Of a DNA stretch of 64,000 nucleotides, positions 8,791 to 16,903 are shown piece after piece. The position numbers and the translations under genes were made by a program. This DNA is from DAIDKA01 sp049792815. Its GTDB lineage: Bacteria; Pseudomonadota; Gammaproteobacteria; Steroidobacterales; Steroidobacteraceae. The stretch spans positions 28,882 to 92,881 of the forward strand of contig JBARBG010000081.1 in NCBI GenBank assembly GCA_049792815.1. The letters run 5' to 3'. The notes under the pieces are model-generated. The model saw only the letters and a list, made by a program, of their open reading frames with translations. It was not told the DNA's origin and searched no databases. Positions within the stretch are counted from its first letter, which is position 1, and every line of letters begins with the position of its first letter.

Positions 8791-8952
8791 CGTTAGCTCC
8801 GAATTCGTGACGGTCCGAGGGTATCCGGCGCCATCATAGTCCCTAAACAACGAGTGGGTGGTGGCCGCCAAGACCGAGCTATCGCCTTAGGGCGATGGAC
8901 GCGTCAGGCGTAAGTCGTTGATTGCATGGCTGCCCAGGTTGGAGTCGGGAGT

Positions 8953-10980
8953 CTACGCAGGGACGCGCGAACGCCCCGCGATCCGATTTTGTGCTCCGCC
9001 TGGAGCAACGCCTGCGACGACGGCGTCTTCGATCGCTCCCTGAAACTGGGAATTGTAGAGCGCGTAGTACCGCCCCCGTGTGGCAAGCAGCTGCGCATGG
9101 CTGCCTTGCTCGACAATCGCGCCGTTCTCCATGACGAGAATCACATCGGCATCGCGAATGGTGGACAATCGATGCGCGATGACAAAGCTGGTCCGGTCGG
9201 ATCGCAGGTTATTCATGGCCCGCTGGACCAAGACCTCGGTGCGCGTGTCAACGGAGCTCGTGGCCTCATCCAGAATCAGCAAGGCCGGATTGGCGAGGAA
9301 TGCCCGAGCAATTGTCAGTAGCTGCTTTTCACCGGCGCTGACATTGCTGGCCTCCTCATCGATCACAGTCTCATAGCCCTTTGGCAGCGACTGCACGAAT
9401 CGATCAACGTAGGTTGCCCTGGCGGCCGCGTGTATCTCGTCTTCGCTGGCCGTAGGCCGACCGTAAGCGATATTGTCCCGGATCGTGCCATGGAATAGCC
9501 AAGTATCCTGCAGCACCATACCGATATTGGCGCGCAGTATCGCGCGGGGCACTTTGCTGATGTCTACGCCATCCAGAGTTATCCGTCCGGAATCAAGCTC
9601 GTAGAAACGCATGATCAAGTTGACGAGCGTCGTCTTGCCGGCACCGGTGGGGCCCACGATGGCAACCGTATGTCCGGGTTCAGCGATGAGCGATAGATCG
9701 CTGATCAGCGGCTTGGCGGCATCGTAGGCGAATGCAACACGTTCGAACTCGACCCGCCCACGCGTCGGCTGGAGCACGCCGGTCGCTTCCGCTGAGGTTT
9801 CCGGAGCGTCTAGCAATTCGAATACCCGTTCTGCCGAGGCAACGCCGGACTGCAGCAAATTGGCCATGGCAGCCAGCTGCGTCAGCGGCATGGTAAACAT
9901 CCGTGAATACTGGATGAAGGCCTGCACATCACCCAAATTCAGCGCACCACTGGCCACGCGCAGACCGCCCACCACCGCAATCACGGCATAGTTCAGATTT
10001 CCGACGAACATCATTGCCGGCATGATCAGGCCCGAAATGAACTGGCCGCCGAAGCTGGCGAGAAACATCTCCTGATTCTTCTCTGCGAACCTGGCTTCGA
10101 CCTGGGCGCTGCGGCCAAACACCTTGACCAGGGTATGTCCGCTGAACGCCTCCTCAATCTGCGCGTTGAGCTGCCCGGTGTTCTTCCACTGATTCATGAA
10201 CTGCTTTTGCGACCGCTTGGCGATGGTCGCAGTGACCACCATCGAGATCGGGATCGTCACCAAGGCGATGATCGAGAGAACCGGCGAGACCCAGAACATC
10301 ATGACCGTCACGCCCACGACCGTGAGCAGGGAGGTGAGCACCTGGCTCATAGTCTGCTGCAGGGACTGCGACACATTGTCGATGTCACTGGTTACCCGAC
10401 TGAGTATTTCGCCTCGGGCCATCGAGTCCAGATAGCTCAACGGCAAACGGTGAATCTTGGCTTCGACCTCATTGCGCATGTCGTAGATGGCGCGTTGAAC
10501 CGCACCGTTGAGCAGGTAGCCTTGCATCCAAAGCACAAATGCAGAAGCCAGATAAAGTCCGATCGCCAGCATCAAAACCTGCGCCAGATGCGCAAAGTCG
10601 ATTCCGCGGCCCGGCACCACATTCAGTCGCCGGACAATGTTCGCCGTTGTCGATTGGCCGGACGCTTCCAGACTCGCGATCGCTTGCGCCTTGGTAAGCT
10701 GCGTGGACAAGTGCTGCCCAACGACCCCGGTGAATATGATATCCGTACCGCGGCCCAGGATCTTCGGACCCACCACGCTCATCAAAATTCCGGAAATCGC
10801 AAGCAGGACCACGGCGATCAGTGTCGGACGCTCCGACCTCAGGTGGCCTAGCAAACGTCTCAATGACGGACCAAAACTGACGGATTTCTCGGTTGGACGT
10901 GGGCCGCCGAACATTCGCGGCCCCCCCGCAGGGGGAGCATATTTCGGGCGCTCCGCGGACTTCGGTGCCGGGGTACTCAT
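8953..10980 (-). CDS. ABC exporter half-transporter, catalytic-Glu subunit
   Basis: A 675-aa fused membrane/nucleotide-binding protein of the multidrug/lipid exporter type. The N-terminal 50 residues are Pro-rich and cytoplasmic, about six transmembrane helices cover residues 60-360, and the ATPase follows: Walker A GPTGAGKTT, Walker B LLILDEATSSVD with the catalytic Glu, and an atypical signature NVSAGEKQ. Its partner at 10977 has the reverse pattern, so the two should form a heterodimer with one active and one degenerate ATP site. The ATG overlaps the partner's TGA. A start at 11034 would run over the partner gene and is rejected. Confidence 0.88.
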   Translation of the reverse strand: MSTPAPKSAERPKYAPPAGGPRMFGGPRPTEKSVSFGPSLRRLLGHLRSERPTLIAVVLLAISGILMSVVGPKILGRGTDIIFTGVVGQHLSTQLTKAQAIASLEASGQSTTANIVRRLNVVPGRGIDFAHLAQVLMLAIGLYLASAFVLWMQGYLLNGAVQRAIYDMRNEVEAKIHRLPLSYLDSMARGEILSRVTSDIDNVSQSLQQTMSQVLTSLLTVVGVTVMMFWVSPVLSIIALVTIPISMVVTATIAKRSQKQFMNQWKNTGQLNAQIEEAFSGHTLVKVFGRSAQVEARFAEKNQEMFLASFGGQFISGLIMPAMMFVGNLNYAVIAVVGGLRVASGALNLGDVQAFIQYSRMFTMPLTQLAAMANLLQSGVASAERVFELLDAPETSAEATGVLQPTRGRVEFERVAFAYDAAKPLISDLSLIAEPGHTVAIVGPTGAGKTTLVNLIMRFYELDSGRITLDGVDISKVPRAILRANIGMVLQDTWLFHGTIRDNIAYGRPTASEDEIHAAARATYVDRFVQSLPKGYETVIDEEASNVSAGEKQLLTIARAFLANPALLILDEATSSVDTRTEVLVQRAMNNLRSDRTSFVIAHRLSTIRDADVILVMENGAIVEQGSHAQLLATRGRYYALYNSQFQGAIEDAVVAGVAPGGAQNRIAGRSRVPA

Positions 10981-12710
10981 GCTGCCTCCTCCGCGCTGAG
11001 CTGGGAGTCGACTATCTCGGCGTACGTGGCGCAACTGGCCAGCAGGACCTCATGCGGCCCATCGCCAGCGACCAGCCCGGCTTCCAGGACGACTATATGA
11101 TCCGCGGCCGCTATGGTGGCGACACGCTGACTGACGACGATCAATGCCGCTTGGCGCGTTTCCGCCTTGAGCGCCGCGCGCAAACGAGCGTCGGTCGCGA
11201 CATCCAGCGCGGAGAACGAATCGTCAAAAATGTAAATGGCGGGCCTTCTGACCAAGGCGCGCGCAATGGCCAGCCTCTGTCGCTGTCCGCCAGAAACGTT
11301 CGATCCGCCCTGCGCGATCACTGCCTCTAGTTCACCGGGCATCGCTCGGACGAAGTCCGCAGCCTGGGCGACCTCGAGCGCGTGCCACAGTTCGGCATCG
11401 GTCGCGTCCGGCTTTCCGTATCGCAGATTGCTGGCCACGGTGCCGCTGAAGAGATAGGCCTTCTGAGGGACCAATCCGATCTTGTCACCCAGCGCCTGTG
11501 GATCGATGTTGCGCACGTCCACACCGTCGACCAGGACTTCGCCGCCCGTGACATCGAATAACCTTGAGATCAGGGAGACCAGGGTGGTTTTTCCAGTGCC
11601 TGTCGAACCGATGATTGCGGTGGTCTCCCCGGGCCTGGCCATAAAGGAGATATCACTCAGGACCGGCAGATCCGCGCCCGGGTACGTGAATTGTGCGTGC
11701 CGCACCTCCACCGTGCATGCACCCGCGCATACCGCCTGCGGATGAGCCGACGGCACCACACTGGGCGGCGTACGCAAGACTTCCTGAATTCGCTCGGCGC
11801 AAACGATCGCACGGGGCGCCATCATCAACAGGAAGGTCGCCATCATCACGGACATCAGAATCTGGACCAGATAGGTCAGGAACGCAGTCATGGTGCCGAT
11901 TTGCATATGCCCGGCGGCGATACGTTCGGCTCCGAACCAGATGACCCCTACGCTGAAGACGTTCATGATCAGTGAGACAATCGGGAAGAACGACGCCATC
12001 CAACGTCCGGCCGATGTGGCCACCGCAGTGACATCCCCATTGGCGCGCGCAAATCGCTCCTGTTCGTAAGGCTCGCGAACGAATGCGCGTACGACCCGGA
12101 TGCCGGTGATTTGCTCGCGCAGCACCCGGTTCACCACATCGATGCGGCTTTGCAGCATGCGAAACAGTGGGCCCATTTTCACGACCACTACGCTGATCGG
12201 GACCGCCAGAACCGGCACGGCAACCACGACCAGCCACGACAGGCCCGAGTCCTCGCGTACCGCCATAATGACGCCACCAATCATGGTGATTGGCGCGGAG
12301 ACCAGCATGGTGCACGACATCAGCACCAGCATTTGCACCTGCTGAACATCATTGGTGTTGCGGGTGATCAGCGATGGCGCGCCGAAATTGTTGAGTTCCC
12401 GCCCCGAGAACGCCAGCACCTGCCCAAAGATCGCGCGGCGCAAGTCACGACCGAAGCTCATGGCCGCTTTGGCACCGAAATATACCGAAGTTATCGCGCA
12501 TAGCCCTTGCAGTGCGCTCACCGCCAACATCCACCCACCGGTACGCCAAATGAAACCGATGTTGCCTTTCGCGAGCCCCTGGTCGATGAGCGCGGCATTC
12601 AAGGTCGGTAGGTACAGGGAGGCCATCGTGCTGGCCAGGGACAGCAGCAGAACCAACGACAGGAAGCCGCGGTAGGGAGCCAGAAACACGCGCATCGTGC
12701 GGATCAGCAT
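10977..12710 (-). CDS. ABC exporter half-transporter, degenerate-Walker B subunit
   Basis: A 577-aa exporter half with six transmembrane helices (residues ~15-300) and an ATPase domain: Walker A GSTGTGKTT, canonical signature NVSGGQRQRLA, but Walker B IYIFDDSFSALD with Asp in place of the catalytic Glu. This is the usual arrangement in heterodimeric exporters such as TM287/288 and BmrCD, where only the composite site made from the other subunit's Glu and this subunit's signature hydrolyses ATP fast. It is first in the two-gene minus-strand operon. The transported substrate (drug, lipid or peptide) cannot be read from the sequence. Confidence 0.88.
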   Translation of the reverse strand: MLIRTMRVFLAPYRGFLSLVLLLSLASTMASLYLPTLNAALIDQGLAKGNIGFIWRTGGWMLAVSALQGLCAITSVYFGAKAAMSFGRDLRRAIFGQVLAFSGRELNNFGAPSLITRNTNDVQQVQMLVLMSCTMLVSAPITMIGGVIMAVREDSGLSWLVVVAVPVLAVPISVVVVKMGPLFRMLQSRIDVVNRVLREQITGIRVVRAFVREPYEQERFARANGDVTAVATSAGRWMASFFPIVSLIMNVFSVGVIWFGAERIAAGHMQIGTMTAFLTYLVQILMSVMMATFLLMMAPRAIVCAERIQEVLRTPPSVVPSAHPQAVCAGACTVEVRHAQFTYPGADLPVLSDISFMARPGETTAIIGSTGTGKTTLVSLISRLFDVTGGEVLVDGVDVRNIDPQALGDKIGLVPQKAYLFSGTVASNLRYGKPDATDAELWHALEVAQAADFVRAMPGELEAVIAQGGSNVSGGQRQRLAIARALVRRPAIYIFDDSFSALDVATDARLRAALKAETRQAALIVVSQRVATIAAADHIVVLEAGLVAGDGPHEVLLASCATYAEIVDSQLSAEEAA

Positions 12711-13147
12711 GTGGGGCCTTTCTGAAGGGTTAGAGACCTGACAACGAGCACTGCCGTCGGGCGGCTATACGATTTTCTTGAGATCTGACTCGTATCGCTG
12801 GCCAGTCTAGCAGCGCAGTTCCGTCCTCGCGGCCTGCCTACGCTGTTGACGCATGGGCCGCCGAAATATTGTATGCGCGGTTCAACGGTCGCCGCGGACA
12901 CACTCCCGGCGTGCTGAACGAAACTGCTCACGGCCTCCTGGAGGACCTTCGCGGCCAGCATCCGACCTAGGTTCCGCACCGGAGGGTTTCAGGCGAATCG
13001 GGGTTCACGACCTCAAGCACACGTGCGGACGACGGTTGAGGGCGGCTGGAGTGGGGTTCGAGGATCGGCGGGACATCCTAGTGCTGCCAGCAAGCGCTTC
13101 TAGGCGAGACCGGGAGCGGATTGTATGTCATAAGTGATTGATTTCAC
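12711..13147. other. Intergenic region with an integrase fossil
   Basis: Between the exporter operon and tRNA-Asn there is no intact gene. The only recognisable content is a short stretch encoding a tyrosine-recombinase active-site segment, listed separately. The rest is G+C-rich and shows no repeat or terminator that I can support. Confidence 0.5.
12985..13075 (+). pseudogene. Decayed tyrosine recombinase (integrase) fragment
   Basis: In frame with position 13006 the sequence reads FRRIGVHDLKHTCGRRLRAA and then GVGFEDRRDIL. This matches the second catalytic box of phage-type integrases (HDLRHT.GRRLRAAGV.EDRRDLLGH), with Lys at the catalytic HxxR arginine. The frame then breaks down where the GH and the catalytic tyrosine should follow, and nothing of the N-terminal domain is visible. 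It lies about 70 bases from tRNA-Asn, a common integration target, so it is best read as the leftover of an old element. Confidence 0.7.
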
Positions 13148-13222
13148 TGGCTCCCCGGGTTGGAATCGAACCAACGACCAACGGATTAACAGTCCGACGC
13201 TCTACCGCTGAGCTACCGAGGA
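13148..13222 (-). tRNA. tRNA-Asn(GTT)
   Basis: A 75-base cloverleaf on the minus strand. The acceptor stem pairs TCCTCGG with CCGGGGA (one G-U), the D-arm is GCTCAGCGGTAGAGC, the anticodon loop CTGTTAA carries GTT, the T-arm is GTTGGTTCGATTCCAAC and CCA is encoded. A remnant integrase lies next to its 3' end. Confidence 0.96.
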
Positions 13223-13309
13223 ACACGCAGGTGAAATCGAGGTGCGGCGGATTTTGCTGACGCAGCGCGCTGGCGTCAAGCGTGGGCCGCGCGCGCCCAG
13301 GCCCGTCTC

Positions 13310-14533
13310 TCAACCCGTCGCTGCCATGGGCGCCTGACCGGCGGGGAGGCCGCCGGTGATCACGCGCCGCATGCGCTCAAGAGCCTGTTCGAGGGTCTGC
13401 ATGCTGCAGGCGAAGGACAGGCGGATGTGGCCGGGAGCACCGAAGCCGCTGCCCGGGACAACGGCGACGCCGCCTTGGGCAAGCAAGAGCTCGGCAAATT
13501 CGCCGTCCTCACGGCACCCCAGAATCGCCATGGCCTTGCTGACATCCGCGAAGGCGTAGAACGTTCCGGCACCCGGTATGCAGGACACGCCGGGCAGGGT
13601 GTTCAGACCCTGGACGATGAAGTCATGGCGCGCCTTGAAGGCATCGTTCATTTTGGCGACGCAGGCCTGGTCGCCGTTGAGCGCCACGGTGGCTGCCTTT
13701 TGCGAAATGCTCGAGGCATTCGAGGTCGACTGTCCTTGGATGGTGGACATCGCCGTGATGAGCTCACGCGGGCCGCCGCAGTAACCGATGCGCCAGCCGG
13801 TCATGGCATAGCCCTTGGACACGCCATTGATGGTGACGGTGCGGTTGTAGAGCTCCGGCACTGCCGTCAGCAAGCTGCAGAAAGGCTCGGGGTCCCAGAA
13901 GATCTTCTCGTACATGTCATCGGTACCGATGACGATGCGCGGATGGTTGAGCAGCACCTCGCCCAGTGCGCGAAGTTCCGCCCGGGTGTACGCCGCGCCG
14001 GTGGGATTGCAGGGGCTGTTGAGCAACACCAGCCGGGTCTTCGGCGTGATCGAGGTCGCAAGCTGCCGCGGGGTGATCTTGTAGCCCTGCGCGGCGCCTG
14101 CGAAGGGCATGACCGGCAGGCCGTCGGACAGCAGCACCATGTCCGGGTAGGACACCCAGTATGGTGCCGGAATAATGGCCTCATCGCCCGGATCAAGGAT
14201 GGCCATGCACAGGTTGTAGAGGGTCTGCTTGGCGCCGCAGGACACCAGGATCTGCGGGCGCTCGTATTCGATGCCATTGTCGCGCTTGAACTTGGCGATG
14301 ATGGCGTCCTTGAGCTCATTGGTGCCATCCACATTGGTATAGCGCGTGAAGCCCCCCTTGATGGCGTCGATGCCGGCCTGCGCGATGTGCGCCGGCGTAT
14401 CGAAGTCCGGCTCACCGGCGCCCAGGCCGATGACGTCGTGACCTTCAGCCTTCAGGCGCGCGGCGCGCGCCGTGACGGCCAGAGTGGGCGAGGGCTTGAC
14501 GCGCTGGGCGCGTCGTGAAACTGGTAGGCTCAT
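13310..14533 (-). CDS. aspC: Pyridoxal-phosphate aminotransferase, class I (aspartate aminotransferase type)
   Basis: A 407-aa cytoplasmic enzyme of aminotransferase subgroup Ib. Visible motifs: GLGAGEPDFDTPAHI near the N-terminus, NSPCNPTGA, DDMYEKIFWD, the PLP-lysine motif GVSKGYAMTGWRIGY, and the carboxylate-binding arginine in HIRLSFACS near the C-terminus. The family transfers the amino group between aspartate and 2-oxoglutarate; some members also act on prephenate. The ATG at 14533 follows AGGA. It is divergent from uvrB with ~100 bases between, which must hold both promoters. Substrate choice between aspartate and aromatic keto acids is not settled. Confidence 0.88.
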   Translation of the reverse strand: MSLPVSRRAQRVKPSPTLAVTARAARLKAEGHDVIGLGAGEPDFDTPAHIAQAGIDAIKGGFTRYTNVDGTNELKDAIIAKFKRDNGIEYERPQILVSCGAKQTLYNLCMAILDPGDEAIIPAPYWVSYPDMVLLSDGLPVMPFAGAAQGYKITPRQLATSITPKTRLVLLNSPCNPTGAAYTRAELRALGEVLLNHPRIVIGTDDMYEKIFWDPEPFCSLLTAVPELYNRTVTINGVSKGYAMTGWRIGYCGGPRELITAMSTIQGQSTSNASSISQKAATVALNGDQACVAKMNDAFKARHDFIVQGLNTLPGVSCIPGAGTFYAFADVSKAMAILGCREDGEFAELLLAQGGVAVVPGSGFGAPGHIRLSFACSMQTLEQALERMRRVITGGLPAGQAPMAATG

Positions 14534-14639
14534 GAATTCCTGAAGGCGTCGCGGGAGGTAACGGGCACACGTATATTACGGGATTGCGTCCGTGGCCACC
14601 AATTCCACTCGACTCTTGAGAGGCATTTCGGAATTTTCG

Positions 14640-16667
14640 ATGGAACGCTTGCCGTTCAAACTGCAATCTGATTACGAACCGGCCGGAGACCAGCCGGCGG
14701 CGATCGAGAAACTCGTCGAAGGGCTGACGAGCGGTCTAGCGCATCAGACTCTGTTGGGCGTCACCGGTAGCGGCAAAACGATGACGGTTGCCTGCGTCAT
14801 CGACAAGGTGCAGCGTCCCACGCTGGTGCTGGCCCACAACAAGACTCTGGCTGCGCAGCTATATGGGGAATTTCGTGAGTATTTTCCGGGCAATGCGGTG
14901 GAATACTTCGTTTCCTATTATGACTACTACCAGCCCGAAGCCTATCTGCCCTCCACGGACACCTATATAGAGAAGGACTCCTCGATCAACGAGCACATCG
15001 AGCAGATGCGGCTGTCGGCGACCAAGGCGCTTCTGGAGCGCTCCGACTCCATCATCGTGGCGACAGTCTCGGCGATCTATGGCCTTGGCGATCCACAGGC
15101 CTACCTGTCCATGGTGCTGCACGTCGTTCGTGGGGACCGCATGGATCAGCGCCGGCTGCTGCGACGCCTCGCGGACATGCAGTACACGCGCAACGAGCTG
15201 GACCTCACGCAAGGCACCTACCGCGTTCGCGGGGATGTGGTGGATGTGTTTCCGGCGGAGTCCAGTCGCGAAGCGGTGCGCATTGAACTCTTCGACGACA
15301 CCATTGATTCCATTTCGCTTTTTGATCCGCTCACGGGGCAGGTGGCGCGCAAGCTGCCGCGCTACACCATCTATCCGGGGACACATTATGTGACCCCGCG
15401 CGAGCGGGTGATCGGCGCCGTCGATCAGATCCGGGAGGATCTGCGCCTGCGTCTGGCGCAGCTGCGGGAGGACAGCAAGCTTCTGGAAGCCCAGCGCCTC
15501 GAGCAGCGCACCATGTTCGACATGGAAATGATGCAGGAGGTCGGCTACTGCGCCGGAATCGAAAACTATTCGCGCTACCTGTCGGGCCGTGAACCGGGTG
15601 AGCCGCCGCCTTGCCTGTTCGATTACCTGCCGCGCGATGCGCTTCTCATCATTGATGAAAGCCACCAGACCATCCCGCAGCTGGGTGCCATGTACAAGGG
15701 CGACCGCTCGCGCAAGGAAACCCTCGTGGAATACGGCTTCCGCCTGCCCTCGGCGCTGGACAACCGGCCGCTGAAGTTCGAGGAGTGGGAGCAGATTGCG
15801 CCGCAGATGATATTCGTATCGGCCACCCCGGGCTCCTACGAAAAGTCGCATGCCGCACAGGTGGTGGAGCAGGTGGTTCGGCCCACGGGTCTGGTGGACC
15901 CGCAGGTCGAGGTGCGCCCGGTGCGCACCCAGGTCGACGACGTGCTCTCGGAGATCACCGTGCGCGTGGCCAAGAACGAGCGGGTGCTGATCACCGTGCT
16001 CACCAAGCGTATGGCGGAGGATCTCACCGACTATCTGCATGACCACGACGTGCGCGTGCGCTACCTGCACTCGGATGTCGAGACCGTGGAGCGCACCGAA
16101 ATCATCCGTGACCTCAGGCTTGGCCGCTTTGATGTGCTGGTGGGCATCAATCTCCTGCGCGAGGGACTGGACATGCCGGAGGTGTCGCTGGTCGCGATCC
16201 TCGATGCCGACAAGGAGGGCTTCCTGCGCTCGGACAATTCCCTGATCCAGACCATCGGCCGCGCCGCCCGCAACCTCAACGGACGGGCCATCCTGTACGC
16301 CGACCGGGTGACAGGTTCGATGCAGCGGGCACTGGATGAGACCGAGCGGCGCCGCAATAAACAGATTGAGTTCAACGCGCTGCACGGCATCACCCCGCGC
16401 GGCATCGTCAAGGGCGTGACGGACATCATGGAAGGCGCCCGTTCTGCGGCGCCGCAACCCACCGGCAGGCGTCGCGGCAGGGAGCGCGCACAGGACACGG
16501 CGGCCGTGTCGCAGAGCAGCCTGGAGCCGGCGGCGATCGTGCGTCAGATCAAGGCCCTGGAAATTCGGATGTTCGCCAAGGCCCGGGAGCTTGAGTTCGA
16601 GGAGGCGGCCGCGCTGCGCGATCAGATCGAGAAACTCAAGCAGATCGAACTGGGACTTGCCGGGTAA
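14640..16667 (+). CDS. uvrB: Excinuclease ABC subunit B
   Basis: A 675-aa protein with the canonical UvrB layout: N-terminal FKLQSDYEPAGDQPAAI, Walker A GVTGSGKTMT, the beta-hairpin YYDYYQPEAY that clamps DNA, helicase motif II DESH, motif VI TIGRAARN and a C-terminal UVR domain (EFEEAAALRDQIEKLK) that binds UvrC. It is the damage-verifying subunit of nucleotide excision repair. The ATG at 14640 gives the usual N-terminus; a GTG at 14592 would add 16 atypical residues. I see no LexA-type operator upstream, so SOS control is not evident. Confidence 0.97.
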   Translation: MERLPFKLQSDYEPAGDQPAAIEKLVEGLTSGLAHQTLLGVTGSGKTMTVACVIDKVQRPTLVLAHNKTLAAQLYGEFREYFPGNAVEYFVSYYDYYQPEAYLPSTDTYIEKDSSINEHIEQMRLSATKALLERSDSIIVATVSAIYGLGDPQAYLSMVLHVVRGDRMDQRRLLRRLADMQYTRNELDLTQGTYRVRGDVVDVFPAESSREAVRIELFDDTIDSISLFDPLTGQVARKLPRYTIYPGTHYVTPRERVIGAVDQIREDLRLRLAQLREDSKLLEAQRLEQRTMFDMEMMQEVGYCAGIENYSRYLSGREPGEPPPCLFDYLPRDALLIIDESHQTIPQLGAMYKGDRSRKETLVEYGFRLPSALDNRPLKFEEWEQIAPQMIFVSATPGSYEKSHAAQVVEQVVRPTGLVDPQVEVRPVRTQVDDVLSEITVRVAKNERVLITVLTKRMAEDLTDYLHDHDVRVRYLHSDVETVERTEIIRDLRLGRFDVLVGINLLREGLDMPEVSLVAILDADKEGFLRSDNSLIQTIGRAARNLNGRAILYADRVTGSMQRALDETERRRNKQIEFNALHGITPRGIVKGVTDIMEGARSAAPQPTGRRRGRERAQDTAAVSQSSLEPAAIVRQIKALEIRMFAKARELEFEEAAALRDQIEKLKQIELGLAG

Positions 16668-16713
16668 ATCTGCCGCGAAGCGCCCGTAAGTATTTGGAAA
16701 TCCGGCAGTTCGC

Positions 16714-16742
16714 TTGCCTCCCCCTGCCAGCTTCGGTATCGT
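16714..16742 (+). promoter_or_regulatory. Putative sigma-70 promoter of tRNA-Val
   Basis: TTGCCT (16714-16719) and TATCGT (16737-16742) are spaced by 17 bases, followed by a G+C-rich discriminator and the tRNA 5' end about 30 bases downstream. Each box matches four of six consensus positions. This is a reading of the sequence only. Confidence 0.4.
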
Positions 16743-16771
16743 GCCCGTCCCGCGGTTGGAACCGGGGTTGC

Positions 16772-16846
16772 AGGCGCGTAGCTCAGTGGTAGAGCATCAC
16801 CTTGACATGGTGGTGGTCGGTGGTTCGATCCCACTCGCGCCTACCA
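16772..16846 (+). tRNA. tRNA-Val(GAC)
   Basis: A 75-base cloverleaf: acceptor stem AGGCGCG/CGCGCCT, D-arm GCTCAGTGGTAGAGC, anticodon stem-loop CACCTTGACATGGTG with anticodon GAC, T-arm GTGGTTCGATCCCAC, and encoded CCA. It lies between uvrB and thrS and is followed closely by a strong terminator. Confidence 0.96.
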
Positions 16847-16856
16847 GATTCGAAGC

Positions 16857-16885
16857 AGGGCGCCGGCATTCGGGCGCCCTTTTTC
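16857..16885 (+). terminator. Rho-independent terminator after tRNA-Val
   Basis: An 8-bp perfect stem AGGGCGCC/GGCGCCCT with an 8-base loop is followed directly by a run of T residues. It separates the tRNA transcript from thrS, although it may also act as a leader attenuator, since thrS starts only 19 bases further on. Confidence 0.88.
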
Positions 16886-16903
16886 TTGGAACGGTTGGAA
16901 CAT

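Noticed and set aside
8881..8896. ATCGCC/GGCGAT hairpin as a terminator
   Set aside because: Perfect 6-bp stem but no T run on either strand and no gene end directly next to it.
14859..16457. 532-aa open frame antisense to uvrB
   Set aside because: Shadow of uvrB; composition is unlike a protein and no motif is present.
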